Shown here in pieces: positions 1 to 9,339 of a stretch of 59,301 bases of DNA. The number at the start of each line of letters is the position of its first letter. Within the stretch, counting starts at the first letter, position 1. The DNA comes from Akkermansia muciniphila (GTDB lineage Bacteria > Verrucomicrobiota > Verrucomicrobiia > Limisphaerales > SXTU01), in the NCBI GenBank assembly GCA_945874145.1, contig CAMCFN010000005.1:76023-135323 (forward strand), given 5' to 3'. The notes beneath the pieces were generated by a model. That model saw nothing but the letters and a program-made list of their open reading frames with translations, searched no databases and had not been told where the DNA came from. Made by a program: the position numbers and the translations under genes.

Positions 1-2
1 GC

Positions 3-560
3 TGGATCGGGCGCATCCGCCAAGGCATCAGCGGCAAGTTCGACCTCCATCGCCGCGATGTCTTCCAGTCCATCGGCTACTACAACACGGCGCAGTTTCA
101 CTTCGCCGGGGAGGACATGGACCTCTTCATGCGCCTGAGCCAGAAGGGCGAGGTCTTCGTGAGCGACGTGGAAATCATCCACTACCACTTCCAATCACTC
201 AAAACGAGCTGGGTGCATCTGGTGAAGAAGCACTATCAGGTGGCCGAGTCCTTCGGCGCGCTCTTCCGCACCTGGGGTTTCGGCCTGCGGCGCATTCCCT
301 ACGCCGGCCACTGGACGCACCACCTTGCGAAGTATCTCTACTGCCTCGTGCCGCTGCTGCTGATTCCGCAGTTCCACATCTCCGCCGCGCTGGCGATCCT
401 CGTGGGCAGCAACCTCAGCAACATGGAATCCTGGCGGGTGAAGTCATGGCAGACCTGGGTCTATCTTCCGCTCTTCAACGTGTATCTCTTCTTCGTCGGC
501 TTCGTCGGCACCGCGCTCGGCTTGCTCACCGGCAAACAGCGCTATTCGCAGAACAAGTGA
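3..560 (+). CDS. Family 2 glycosyltransferase, C-terminal part (5' end outside window)
   Basis: The reading frame is open from base 3, so only the last 185 or so residues are present. A GEDMDLFMRL segment near base 110 matches the ED-type acceptor/catalytic motif late in the GT-A fold of GT2 enzymes. It is followed by an amphipathic stretch and two hydrophobic segments near the C-terminus (about bases 335-410 and 450-525), as in membrane-associated GT2 proteins that extend surface or lipid-linked glycans. The sugar donor and acceptor cannot be inferred. It is convergent with the downstream sulfatase. Confidence 0.75.
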   Translation, partial: WIGRIRQGISGKFDLHRRDVFQSIGYYNTAQFHFAGEDMDLFMRLSQKGEVFVSDVEIIHYHFQSLKTSWVHLVKKHYQVAESFGALFRTWGFGLRRIPYAGHWTHHLAKYLYCLVPLLLIPQFHISAALAILVGSNLSNMESWRVKSWQTWVYLPLFNVYLFFVGFVGTALGLLTGKQRYSQNK

Positions 561-742
561 ATTGAAAGCGCGCGGTTTTGAGCGTGCGGCAGCCCCACTT
601 TCTCGATGCCTTTTATCGGCATGAATGACGCCGGTGCAGCGCTTCCGAGCTGGGCTTGATTTACATGGCTTCGCCGAGAGGAGCAACCGGCCACGCTGCC
701 TCGCGATGGTTGGCAATGGCGCTGTCCAAGCTGTTGATGAAA

Positions 743-2167
743 TTACTTTGCCCTTTGCTTCGCGGCTGGGCGAGCGGGAGAGGTGGGATCTTCAGTCGGG
801 CTGCCGTGCCAGAGCGGGGCGACGTTGGCGGCGTTCCAAGCTTCCCACTCGCGGGTGAGTTCGGCGACGCGGGCGGGCTGCCGCGCAGCGAGGTTGGTGG
901 TCTCGCCGATGTCCTTCGACAGGTCATAGAGCTGCCAGCCGCTCTGGGTCTTCGTTGCGAAATCACGCCAGTCCACGAGCTTCCAGGTGCCCTTGCGGAT
1001 GGCCCGTTGCGGTCCAAACCGCCACGCCAGAGAGTCGTGCGGCGGCAATTTCTTCTCGCCCGTGAGATGCGGCAACAGGTTCACGCCTTCCACGGCGGCG
1101 TCGGGCTTGGTGCCGGCGACGGCACAGCTCGTGGGCAGGATGTCGAGGGACGACACCGACTGGTCGAACGTGGTGCCGGCGGGCAGCCTGCCGGGCCAGC
1201 TCACGAAGAACGGCACGCGGATGCCGCCTTCGAGTGTCTGACCCTTGTCCCCGCGCAAGGGCGTGTTCACGCCGGTGTTGTAGGCCAGGAAGGACGGCCG
1301 GCCGGAGCCGCCGTTGTCGCTGAGGAAGAAAACCAGCGTGTCCTGCTCGCGCCCGGTGCTGCGCAAATGCGCGCGGAGCTTGCCGACCGCGTCGTCGAGG
1401 CCGAGCAGCAGCGCGAGGTAGCCGCGTCGGGCGGGGTCGGTCACGCCGGCCGGGAGGCGGGCGCGCATCCGCTCGTTGATCTCCAGCGGGGTGTGGACGG
1501 CGTTGTAGGCGAGGTAGAGAAACCAAGGCTTCTGCCGGTTCCGATCCATGAAGCCGATGGCTTCATCGGTGAACAAATCGGTCGTGAAGCCGTTCAGGTG
1601 CTGCACCTCGCGGCCACGATAAATCAGGTCGTGTGAGTGGGCGGAGCCGAACTTGGGCGCGGCGTCCGAGTGCAGGATGAAATTATGCCCGCCGACGAGG
1701 AAGCCGAAGAACTCGTCGAAGCCGCGCGACTGCGGGTGATGTGCCGGGCTGAAGCCCTGATGCCACTTGCCGATGAGCGCAGTAGCGTAGCCCGCGTGGC
1801 GGAGTTGGTCGGCAATGGTCTTTTGGCCCAGCGGCAAGCCCAGTTTTGCCTCGTCGCCAACGTGCGGGTTGAACTCATGGCCGAAGCGGGTCTGTGCGCG
1901 TCCGGTGAGGAAGCCGGCGCGCGAGGGGCTGCAATAGGGCGCGCTGACATAGCCAGATGTGCAGCGCACGCCGCTGACCGCAAGCGCGTCCAGATGCGGT
2001 GTTGGCACGGCCTTGCCCCCGTGGACGCCAAGGTCAGCATAGCCCAGATCGTCGGCGATGATGACGAGAATGTTGGGCCGCGACAGTCCAGCCGCGCGGA
2101 CGAAATGCACGGCGAAAAACGCAGCTAGGGCTAGAAACAAGGAAGAATTTCGCTTCAGCATCGCCAT
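743..2167 (-). CDS. Secreted type I sulfatase (arylsulfatase family)
   Basis: This 474-residue protein has an N-terminal signal peptide (about residues 1-26), then the metal-binding ADDLGYADLG segment at 38-47 and the sulfatase signature CSPSRAGFLTGR at 79-90. Cys79 would be converted to formylglycine by a sulfatase-modifying enzyme. A SDNGG motif supplies further metal ligands. The length is normal for the family. The likely role is hydrolysis of sulfate esters on polysaccharides outside the cytoplasm; the substrate is not predictable. ATG at 2167 is chosen because the signal peptide follows directly. No clear Shine-Dalgarno sequence is seen. It is divergent from the ThuA-fusion gene, with 123 bases between them. 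Confidence 0.9.
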   Translation of the reverse strand: MAMLKRNSSLFLALAAFFAVHFVRAAGLSRPNILVIIADDLGYADLGVHGGKAVPTPHLDALAVSGVRCTSGYVSAPYCSPSRAGFLTGRAQTRFGHEFNPHVGDEAKLGLPLGQKTIADQLRHAGYATALIGKWHQGFSPAHHPQSRGFDEFFGFLVGGHNFILHSDAAPKFGSAHSHDLIYRGREVQHLNGFTTDLFTDEAIGFMDRNRQKPWFLYLAYNAVHTPLEINERMRARLPAGVTDPARRGYLALLLGLDDAVGKLRAHLRSTGREQDTLVFFLSDNGGSGRPSFLAYNTGVNTPLRGDKGQTLEGGIRVPFFVSWPGRLPAGTTFDQSVSSLDILPTSCAVAGTKPDAAVEGVNLLPHLTGEKKLPPHDSLAWRFGPQRAIRKGTWKLVDWRDFATKTQSGWQLYDLSKDIGETTNLAARQPARVAELTREWEAWNAANVAPLWHGSPTEDPTSPARPAAKQRAK

Positions 2168-2290
2168 AGTGGACGAAGGCCGGCACGGCTTTGTTACCGG
2201 CTAGCCACATCCGAAGATCCAGCTGAAGGAATAGCTGCTTGATTTCAAACCTCGAACCACTCAAGAAAGACCGTTCAACAAAACCGAACC

Positions 2291-5200
2291 ATGAAGCATC
2301 TCCTCTTTTCGTTCCTGTCACTCGTCGCTTTGGCAACGACCGCGCTCCACGCCGCGCCGCTCGTCTTCCATGGCTCCGACGGCCCCGGCAAGGGCAAGCA
2401 CATCGTCTTCATCGCGGGCGACCACGAGTATCGCTCGGAGGAATCGCTGCCGGCGATGGCGCGCATTCTCGCCAAGCACCACGGGTTCAAATGCACCGTG
2501 CTCTTCGACATTGATGCCGAGGGGAACATCAGCGCGGGCGACCCCTCGAACATCCCGGGCTTGGAGGCGCTCGCGTCCGCCGACCTCGCGGTGGTGTTCC
2601 TCCGCTTCCAGCACTTGCCCGCCGAGCAGATGAAGCACATTGACGAGTATCTCAAACGCGGCGGGCCGGTCGTCGGGCTGCGGACGGCGACGCACGCGTT
2701 CAGCGGGACCAAGGAGCCTTACACCAAATACAATTACAACGCGAAGGAGCCCGGCTACGAACTCGGCTTCGGCCATCAAGTTCTCGGGCAGACTTGGGTC
2801 GGGCACTACGGCCAGAACCATCGCCAGAGCACGCGCATCACGATTGCGCCGGAGAAGAAGGACCATCCCATCCTGCGCGGCGTGAAGGACATTTGGGTGC
2901 AGGTTGGCGGCTACGTGGGCAAGCCGACGGATGGCGAAATCCTCACCGTCGCCCAGCCGCTCAACGGCATGACGCCCGACTCACCCGCTGACGCCACCAA
3001 GCCCCCGCAGCCCTCCGAGTGGACGCGCACTTACAAAGGTGCGAACGGCCAGACGGGCCGCGTCTTCACCACGCTTTACGGCACGTCTGAGGACATCACG
3101 AACGAAGGCTACCGCCGCCTCGTGCTCAACGGGATTTTCTGGGCGGTCGGTTTGGAGAACGCCATCAAGCCGGACCTGAACATCGCGTTCGTCGGCCCGT
3201 TCAAGCCGAACACTTACAACGGCGGTGCCTACGCGCGCGGCATCAAGCCGGAGATGTATGCGGGCTTCGAGAGCCAGATTCCGGCGAACAACAACACGAA
3301 GAATCCCAACCCGCCCGCGAAGAAGAACGAGGGCAAGAAGGCCGACGCAAAGAAGGCCGAAGCCACACCTGCGCCCGCCAAGCCCGACGCTTCGGACCCG
3401 ACCTGCGGCACGAAGGCCGCCGCCGCGCCTGCGTCCGGCACCGTGGCCACGGGCAAGCCCGCCCGCTTCGTGCGCGTCGAGTTGCCCGGCGACAAACGTG
3501 TTCTCACGCTGGCGGAGGTCGAGGTCTTCTCCGGCGGTAAGAACGTCGCGCGCGCGGGCAGGGCCAAGCAGTCCAGCGATGGCCCCGGCGGAGCCGAACG
3601 CGGCATTGACGGCAACAAGGACTCGGATTGGGGCAAGGGCGGCCAGACTCACACGCGGGACGGCGGCGGCACGGCGAATCCGTGGTGGGAGCTCGACCTC
3701 GGCGCAGCGCACGACATCGAGAAGGTTGGCATCTGGAACCGCAGCGGTTTCGAGAATCGCCTAGACGGCTTCACGCTCACGTTGCTGGACGTGGACCGGA
3801 AGGAAGTCTTCCGCGCCAGCAGCATCGCGGCTCCGCAGGCGATGGAGATTGATGTGAAAGGTGGTGGCAAACTGGCTTACCTGAATTACGACGGCAAACC
3901 CGGCAAGCCGATGGGCAAGGGCGTCACGCAGGTCGCCGCCGCGAAGGGCGATGGTAAGAAAGCCGCGCCCGCCGGCCCCGCGCTGGCCGATGTGCCCGCC
4001 GACTATCGCGACCCGCTGCCGTTCGCGTTCAAGCAGGGCGAGGTCGTCGCCATTTTCGGCAACGGCCTGCCTGACCGGATGCAGCACGACGGCTGGTTCG
4101 AGACGCTGCTCCAGAGCCAGCTCGGCGGCCAGCAGGTGCGTTTCCGTAACCTGAGCGCCAGCGGCGACCGGCCGAATTCCTACCCGCGCAGCAGCGGCAT
4201 CCCGTCCATCACGACTTACTTGCAGCAGGTGAAGGCCGACGTGGTCTTCGCGTTCTTCGGCTACAACGAATCGTTCGACGGCAAGCCGGAGGATTATCAG
4301 AAGCAGCTCGTGGATTTCGTCCGCCGCACGCGCGGCTCGAAGGCGAACGGTAAATCCTTCCCGCGCATCGTCCTCTTCAGCCCCATCGCGCACGAGGACA
4401 CGCGCAACCCGAACGTGCCCGACGGCAAGGCGCACAACGTCCAGCTCGAGGCTTACACCAAGGCCACCGAGGCCGCCGCGAAGGAAGCGGGCGTGGCGTT
4501 CGTGGACTTGTTCCATCCGTCGCTCGCGCTCTTCAAGGCCGCGCGCACGCCGCTCACCATCAACGGCGTTCACCTCACCGAGGACGGCAACCGCCAGCTC
4601 GCCGAGGTCATCGCCAAGGCGTTGCTCAACAAGTCCGTCAGCGCGTCCGGCTCGCTGGAATCCCTCCGCGCCGCCGTGCTCGATAAGGAGACGCACTGGC
4701 ACGCCCGCTACCGCTCCCGCGACGCGAACGACGTGTTCGGCGGCCGCTCGACGCTGTCCTTCGTGGACGGCCAGAACAACGCCGTCGTCCTTCAGCACGA
4801 GCTCGCGATGTTCGATGTGCTGACCGCGAATCGCGACGAGCGCGTGTGGGCGCGCGCGGTGGGCAAGGACAAGAACATTGACGACAGCAACGTGCCCCGG
4901 CCCGTGCCCGTCATCTCGAACGTCGGCGGCAAGAGCAAGAGTTCTAACGCGGTGAAGGAAGGCGCGCTCCGCTACATCAGCGGCGAGGAGGGCCTCAAGC
5001 ACATGGCCGTGGCGAAGGGCTTCGAGGCGAATCTCTTCGCGGACGAAGCGCGCTTCCCGGAGCTTATCAACCCCGTGCAGATGCAGGTGGACGCGAAGGG
5101 CCGCCTGTGGGCTTCCGTGTGGCCGACCTACCCGATGTGGGAGCCGCTCAAGCCGATGAACGACGCGTTGCTCATTTTCCACGACGACAACAACGACGGC

Positions 5201-7420
5201 AAAGCGGACCGGATGACGGAGTTCGCCAAGGTGCAGAACCCGCTCGGCTTCGAGTTCTGGGGCGGCGGCGTGCTGGTGACTTGCCCGCCGGAAATCATCT
5301 TCCTCAAGGACACGGACGGCGACGACAAGGCCGATGTCCGCATCGTCATGCTGCAAGGCTTGGATTCCTCCGACACGCACCACGGCGCGAACAACCTCAT
5401 CTTCGGCCCGGACGGCGGCATCTACTGGCAGAGCGGCGTCTTCATGCAGCACAACCACGAGCACCCGTGGGGCTCCTCGCTCCAGACTGGCGCGAGCGCG
5501 ATGTATCGCTTCGACCCGCGCCGCTTCACCATCGCTATGCACGCGGGCAACTCGCCGAACCCGCACGGCATCGCGTTCGACCGCTGGGGCTACCACTACG
5601 CGACCGACGGCACGGGCGGCAACGCCTTCCAGGTCCGCCCCGATGCGAAGGGCTTCAAGATGTTCCCGCTGCTGAAGAAGGAAGTTCGCCCCGTCACCGC
5701 GAGCGAAGTTGTCTCCAGCACGCACTTCCCCGAGGCGATGCAGGGTGACTTCCTCATCTGCAACGTCATCGGCTTCCTCGGCATCAAGCACTACCACCTC
5801 GAACGCAACCCCACCAACGGCAACGTCTGGGGCGAGCCTGCCGGCGACGAGTTGACCGTGATAAAGGAAAACGCCGACGGCACGAAGACCGAGGACAAGT
5901 CGCGCGGCCTCCTGATGAGCGGCGACAAAAACTTCCGCCCGTCGGACGCCGTCTTCGGCGCGGACGGCGCGCTCTACGTGGCCGACTGGCACAACGTCAT
6001 CATCGGCCACATGCAGCACAACGTCCGCGACCCGAACCGCGACCATAAGCACGGCCGCATCTACCGCGTCACCGCGAAGGGCCGGCCGCTCCAAAAGCCC
6101 GTGGCCATCGCCGGCCAGCCCATTCCCGCGCTGCTCGAAAACCTGAAGCACGCCGCCGACGGCGTGCGGCACCGCACCCGTGTGGAGTTGAGCGCGCGCG
6201 ACACGAAGGAAGTCATCGCCGCCACGCAGAGCTGGCTGAAGCAATTCGACCCCACGAAGGCCGAACACGGGCACGCGTTGCTCGAAGCCCTGTGGCTCCA
6301 CCAGCAGCACAACGTCCAGAACGCGGCGTTGCTTGAGCAGGTGCTCAAGTCACCCGAACCGCACGCGCGCATCGCCGCTGCGACCGTGAAACACCTGTGG
6401 TTCAACGTGGAAGCCTCCACGCGCGGCGGCGTCATCGCGGGCATGCAGGAAGTTGCCGCGCAGAAGTCCGGCATCCTCTCCGACACCCCGGCGCTCACGA
6501 CCATCCGCATCGGCACCGTCCCCGAGAAGATGATGTATGACGTGAAGCAAATCGCCGTGAAGCCCGGCAAGAAAATCAAACTGACCTTCGCGAACCCGGA
6601 CTTCATGCCGCACAACATCCTGCTCGTGAAGCCCGGCAAGGCCAACGAGGTCGGCGAGAAGGCGATGGCCCTCGGCGCAAAGGGCTTTGACGTCGGCTTC
6701 GTTCCGCAAAGCCCCGACATCCTCTGGGCCAGCAAGCTCCTCGACCACGGCAAGGAGCAAGTCATCGAGTTCACCGCGCCGCAGACCGAGGGAGCGTATC
6801 CTTACGTGTGCACGTTCCCGGGCCACCACCTCATCATGCGTGGCACGCTCATCGTGGCGAACAACCCCGCCGAGTTCCTCGCGAAGAACCCCGAGGCGGC
6901 GCCCAAAATCACCGAGTGGAAGCTCGCCGATTTTGCCGACGACCTGAAGCGCGTCGGCACGCACCGCAACTTCGCGCGCGGCCAGCAGCAGTTCACCGCG
7001 CTCGCCTGCGCCCAGTGCCATCAACTCGGCAAGGAAGGCGTCGCCTTCGGCCCAAGCCTCAGCGACGTGGTGAAGAAATACAAAGGCGACGCCAAGCTGG
7101 TGTTGCAAGAAATCCTCGAGCCTTCGAAAGCCATCGAAGACAAGTATCGCAACGTGACCCTCGAACTCGGCGACGAGAACTCCCTCTCCGGCCTCGTCCT
7201 CGCCGAAGATGCCGCCAGCGTGACCATCCAGACCGGTCCCGCCGCGAACCAAATCCAAAAGGTCGCCAAGTCCGCCATCAAGTCGCGCAAAGCTTCCGCG
7301 CTCTCGCTGATGCCCGCCGCGCTGCTCAACTCGCTGGACAAGGAGGGAGTGCTCGATCTGCTGGCCTACCTGCTCGCCGAGGGCAAGGCGGACCACGCGG
7401 CCTTCAAGCACGGGCACTAA
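2291..7420 (+). CDS. Giant multidomain secreted protein: ThuA - F5/8C - SGNH - PVC dehydrogenase - cupredoxin - cytochrome c
   Basis: The 1709-residue protein starts with a signal peptide (1-21). A ThuA-like domain (about 34-290; ThuA is linked to sugar metabolism) is followed by a Lys/Ala/Pro linker (335-375), a discoidin-like F5/8 type C carbohydrate-binding domain (about 392-526), an SGNH-like domain (584-783) and the PVC membrane-bound dehydrogenase-type propeller (about 900-1267) with calcium-type DxDxDG loops. After a helical stretch comes a blue-copper-like domain (about 1403-1525) with a His in MPHN and a Cys-His-Met cluster in VCTFPGHHLIM, then a cytochrome domain with CAQCH at 1573-1577. 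In the SGNH part the usual Ser is Gly592 although His761 is kept, so esterase activity is doubtful. Its last six modules are shared with the genes at 20744 and 28757. Inferred role: carbohydrate oxidation with electrons passed through copper and haem. Confidence 0.85.
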   Translation: MKHLLFSFLSLVALATTALHAAPLVFHGSDGPGKGKHIVFIAGDHEYRSEESLPAMARILAKHHGFKCTVLFDIDAEGNISAGDPSNIPGLEALASADLAVVFLRFQHLPAEQMKHIDEYLKRGGPVVGLRTATHAFSGTKEPYTKYNYNAKEPGYELGFGHQVLGQTWVGHYGQNHRQSTRITIAPEKKDHPILRGVKDIWVQVGGYVGKPTDGEILTVAQPLNGMTPDSPADATKPPQPSEWTRTYKGANGQTGRVFTTLYGTSEDITNEGYRRLVLNGIFWAVGLENAIKPDLNIAFVGPFKPNTYNGGAYARGIKPEMYAGFESQIPANNNTKNPNPPAKKNEGKKADAKKAEATPAPAKPDASDPTCGTKAAAAPASGTVATGKPARFVRVELPGDKRVLTLAEVEVFSGGKNVARAGRAKQSSDGPGGAERGIDGNKDSDWGKGGQTHTRDGGGTANPWWELDLGAAHDIEKVGIWNRSGFENRLDGFTLTLLDVDRKEVFRASSIAAPQAMEIDVKGGGKLAYLNYDGKPGKPMGKGVTQVAAAKGDGKKAAPAGPALADVPADYRDPLPFAFKQGEVVAIFGNGLPDRMQHDGWFETLLQSQLGGQQVRFRNLSASGDRPNSYPRSSGIPSITTYLQQVKADVVFAFFGYNESFDGKPEDYQKQLVDFVRRTRGSKANGKSFPRIVLFSPIAHEDTRNPNVPDGKAHNVQLEAYTKATEAAAKEAGVAFVDLFHPSLALFKAARTPLTINGVHLTEDGNRQLAEVIAKALLNKSVSASGSLESLRAAVLDKETHWHARYRSRDANDVFGGRSTLSFVDGQNNAVVLQHELAMFDVLTANRDERVWARAVGKDKNIDDSNVPRPVPVISNVGGKSKSSNAVKEGALRYISGEEGLKHMAVAKGFEANLFADEARFPELINPVQMQVDAKGRLWASVWPTYPMWEPLKPMNDALLIFHDDNNDGKADRMTEFAKVQNPLGFEFWGGGVLVTCPPEIIFLKDTDGDDKADVRIVMLQGLDSSDTHHGANNLIFGPDGGIYWQSGVFMQHNHEHPWGSSLQTGASAMYRFDPRRFTIAMHAGNSPNPHGIAFDRWGYHYATDGTGGNAFQVRPDAKGFKMFPLLKKEVRPVTASEVVSSTHFPEAMQGDFLICNVIGFLGIKHYHLERNPTNGNVWGEPAGDELTVIKENADGTKTEDKSRGLLMSGDKNFRPSDAVFGADGALYVADWHNVIIGHMQHNVRDPNRDHKHGRIYRVTAKGRPLQKPVAIAGQPIPALLENLKHAADGVRHRTRVELSARDTKEVIAATQSWLKQFDPTKAEHGHALLEALWLHQQHNVQNAALLEQVLKSPEPHARIAAATVKHLWFNVEASTRGGVIAGMQEVAAQKSGILSDTPALTTIRIGTVPEKMMYDVKQIAVKPGKKIKLTFANPDFMPHNILLVKPGKANEVGEKAMALGAKGFDVGFVPQSPDILWASKLLDHGKEQVIEFTAPQTEGAYPYVCTFPGHHLIMRGTLIVANNPAEFLAKNPEAAPKITEWKLADFADDLKRVGTHRNFARGQQQFTALACAQCHQLGKEGVAFGPSLSDVVKKYKGDAKLVLQEILEPSKAIEDKYRNVTLELGDENSLSGLVLAEDAASVTIQTGPAANQIQKVAKSAIKSRKASALSLMPAALLNSLDKEGVLDLLAYLLAEGKADHAAFKHGH

Positions 7421-7447
7421 AGCCAGATTCACGGCCCGGCCTTCACG

Positions 7448-8671
7448 ATGACATCCGTCCGCCAGCACCTCGCATTGCTCATTCTTCAGTGGGCCCTCTG
7501 CGGGGTTGGCGGCACGTTGTTCGCGGCGGCTTACGACCCGAACGTCCTGCCCAAGGGCCACGACTACTTCGAGCTGCGCGACGGCATCGCGAATGCCCGG
7601 CTCAAGTTCGAGTGTGAGCAGACCGGCCGCATCGCCTTCCTCGGCGGCTCCATCACCGCTGGCGGCGGTTGGCGGGAGCACACGATGAAGTATTTTCAGG
7701 CGAGGTTTCCCCAGACGAAGTTCGAGTTCATCGGCGCGGGCATCAGCTCGATGGGCTCCGTGCCGCATGCATTTCGCTTGGAGCGCGACGTGTTGTCGAA
7801 GGAGCCGGTGGACCTGCTCTTCGTCGAGGCGGCGGTGAATGATTCCTCCAACATCCCGGACCAGCCCGACCAGATGCTGCGCGGCATGGAGGGCGTGGTG
7901 CGCCATGCACGGGCGGCGAATCCGCTGACGGACATCGTCCACCTGCACTTTGTCATGCCGCCGCACATGACCGACTTCAACCAGGGCCGCGTGCCCGTGT
8001 CCATCGCGCAGCACGAGAAGGTCGCTGTGGCATATGGAAATCCCTCGCTGAATCTCTCCCGCGAAGTCACCGACCGCATTAACGCGGGCGAGTTCACTTG
8101 GGAGAAGGATTTCAAAAACTTGCACCCGTCGCCCTTCGGTCATCAGCTCTACGCGAACAGCATTGCTCGGATGCTGGACGCGGCGTTCGCCAAACGGTCA
8201 GCCACCGCGATGAAACCACACCTGCTGCCCGCGCTCGTGGATGCCCGCAGCTACGTTCGCGGGCGGCTCGGCAACATAGCGCAGGCCCGTGTTGTGAAAG
8301 GCTTCACCTTGGAGCCAGCGTGGCAACCCGCAGACAAGAAAGGAACGCGCGCGGGCTTCGTCGATGTGCCCGCGCTCGTCGGCACGGAGCCGGGCGCGGA
8401 GTTTGAATTCAGCTTCAACGGCACGGGCGCGGGGCTGTTCATCGCCGCCGGGCCAGACGCCGGGCGCATCGAGCATAGCGTGGACGGTGGAGCCTGGCGC
8501 ACGACGGATACTTTCACCCAATGGAGCACCGGGCTGCATTTGCCGTGGGCCATCATCCTCGATGACGGGCTGAAACCCGGCTCCCACACCGTGAAGGTCC
8601 GCATCGCCGCCGGCCACGACGCCAAAGGCACCGGCACCACGTTGCGCGTGTTTCATCTGCTCCTCAACTGA
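7448..8671 (+). CDS. Secreted SGNH/GDSL hydrolase with C-terminal beta-sandwich
   Basis: The 407-residue product has a hydrophobic N-terminus (about 8-28). Its SGNH core has block I GGSITAGGG (Ser68), an Asn-Asp pair at 131-132 in block III, and a late LHPSPFGH segment with His226 and His232 as block V candidates. The region from about 290 to the end looks like a beta-sandwich, as in two-domain carbohydrate esterases. Unlike the SGNH modules in the giant fusion proteins nearby, the catalytic residues look intact, so it is a plausible de-acetylase or other esterase acting on glycans. It lies 27 bases after the giant fusion gene on the same strand, consistent with co-transcription. ATG at 7448 is the first in frame and gives a signal peptide. 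Confidence 0.85.
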   Translation: MTSVRQHLALLILQWALCGVGGTLFAAAYDPNVLPKGHDYFELRDGIANARLKFECEQTGRIAFLGGSITAGGGWREHTMKYFQARFPQTKFEFIGAGISSMGSVPHAFRLERDVLSKEPVDLLFVEAAVNDSSNIPDQPDQMLRGMEGVVRHARAANPLTDIVHLHFVMPPHMTDFNQGRVPVSIAQHEKVAVAYGNPSLNLSREVTDRINAGEFTWEKDFKNLHPSPFGHQLYANSIARMLDAAFAKRSATAMKPHLLPALVDARSYVRGRLGNIAQARVVKGFTLEPAWQPADKKGTRAGFVDVPALVGTEPGAEFEFSFNGTGAGLFIAAGPDAGRIEHSVDGGAWRTTDTFTQWSTGLHLPWAIILDDGLKPGSHTVKVRIAAGHDAKGTGTTLRVFHLLLN

Positions 8672-8687
8672 GTTCACTCGGGCCCCT

Positions 8688-9206
8688 GTGCGGCAATTCA
8701 TTCTTGGCCCGCTGCTCACCTCGCTTACCGACCGACCCGCCGCTGATATTGCGCTTACAGAGGCGCTTCAGCTCCCCGAGTGCCACAGCCTCGGTTGGAT
8801 CAGTGCAAACATGGAGACGCAGAAACCGAGGATGGCGTTTGAGCACTTGCAGGATTTCGGCACGAAAAGCGGCCATCCCAATCTGGAGCACGCACCGCTC
8901 TTTCTCCACGGCCACTCAAATGGCACGGGCTTCTCTGCCGTGTTCGGTGCGAGCGCGCCGGATCACATCTGGGGATGGATTTCCATGTGTCCAGACATCA
9001 CTTTTCAATCCTGTCACCCCGGTCCCGTTCAAGTGCCCGGCCTTGTGATCTTCGGCCAGGACAAACATTTTCTTGCGCGAGCCTCGAAAGTAGAAAACCT
9101 CGCCGTCATGCCCGCGCTGCGAAAATCCCATCGCACCCTCTGGAACATCGCCGTCAAGCCCAAGACCGGCCACGGCCGCGGCGAGAAGACATGGCCGCTC
9201 GTCTGA
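8688..9206 (+). pseudogene. Alpha/beta-hydrolase remnant, truncated at both ends
   Basis: The frame encodes a recognisable piece of an alpha/beta hydrolase: a GHSNGTG nucleophile elbow (GxSxG type) in the middle, and a PKTGHGRGEKTWPL segment near the end that could hold the catalytic His. There is no signal peptide, the only plausible start is a GTG without a ribosome site, and the protein stops right after the last motif, where homologues of this type usually continue. I read it as a decayed fragment of a secreted hydrolase. A short functional protein is possible but unlikely. Confidence 0.45.
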
Positions 9207-9339
9207 GATGTCCGGGAACAAACTCCGAGATCACCGACCCAAGAATCCACGAAGTCAGCGCTCGGGGTTCGGGAAATATTCTTGTGAGATCGGCACCGGC
9301 GGCGGCACATCTTGTTTGTAAAGCCACGCTCGACACCGC

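Noticed and set aside
3761..6310. 849-codon antisense open frame
   Set aside because: It lies opposite a well-supported gene, has low-complexity Arg/Val/Ala-rich composition and no domain; typical shadow of GC-rich DNA.
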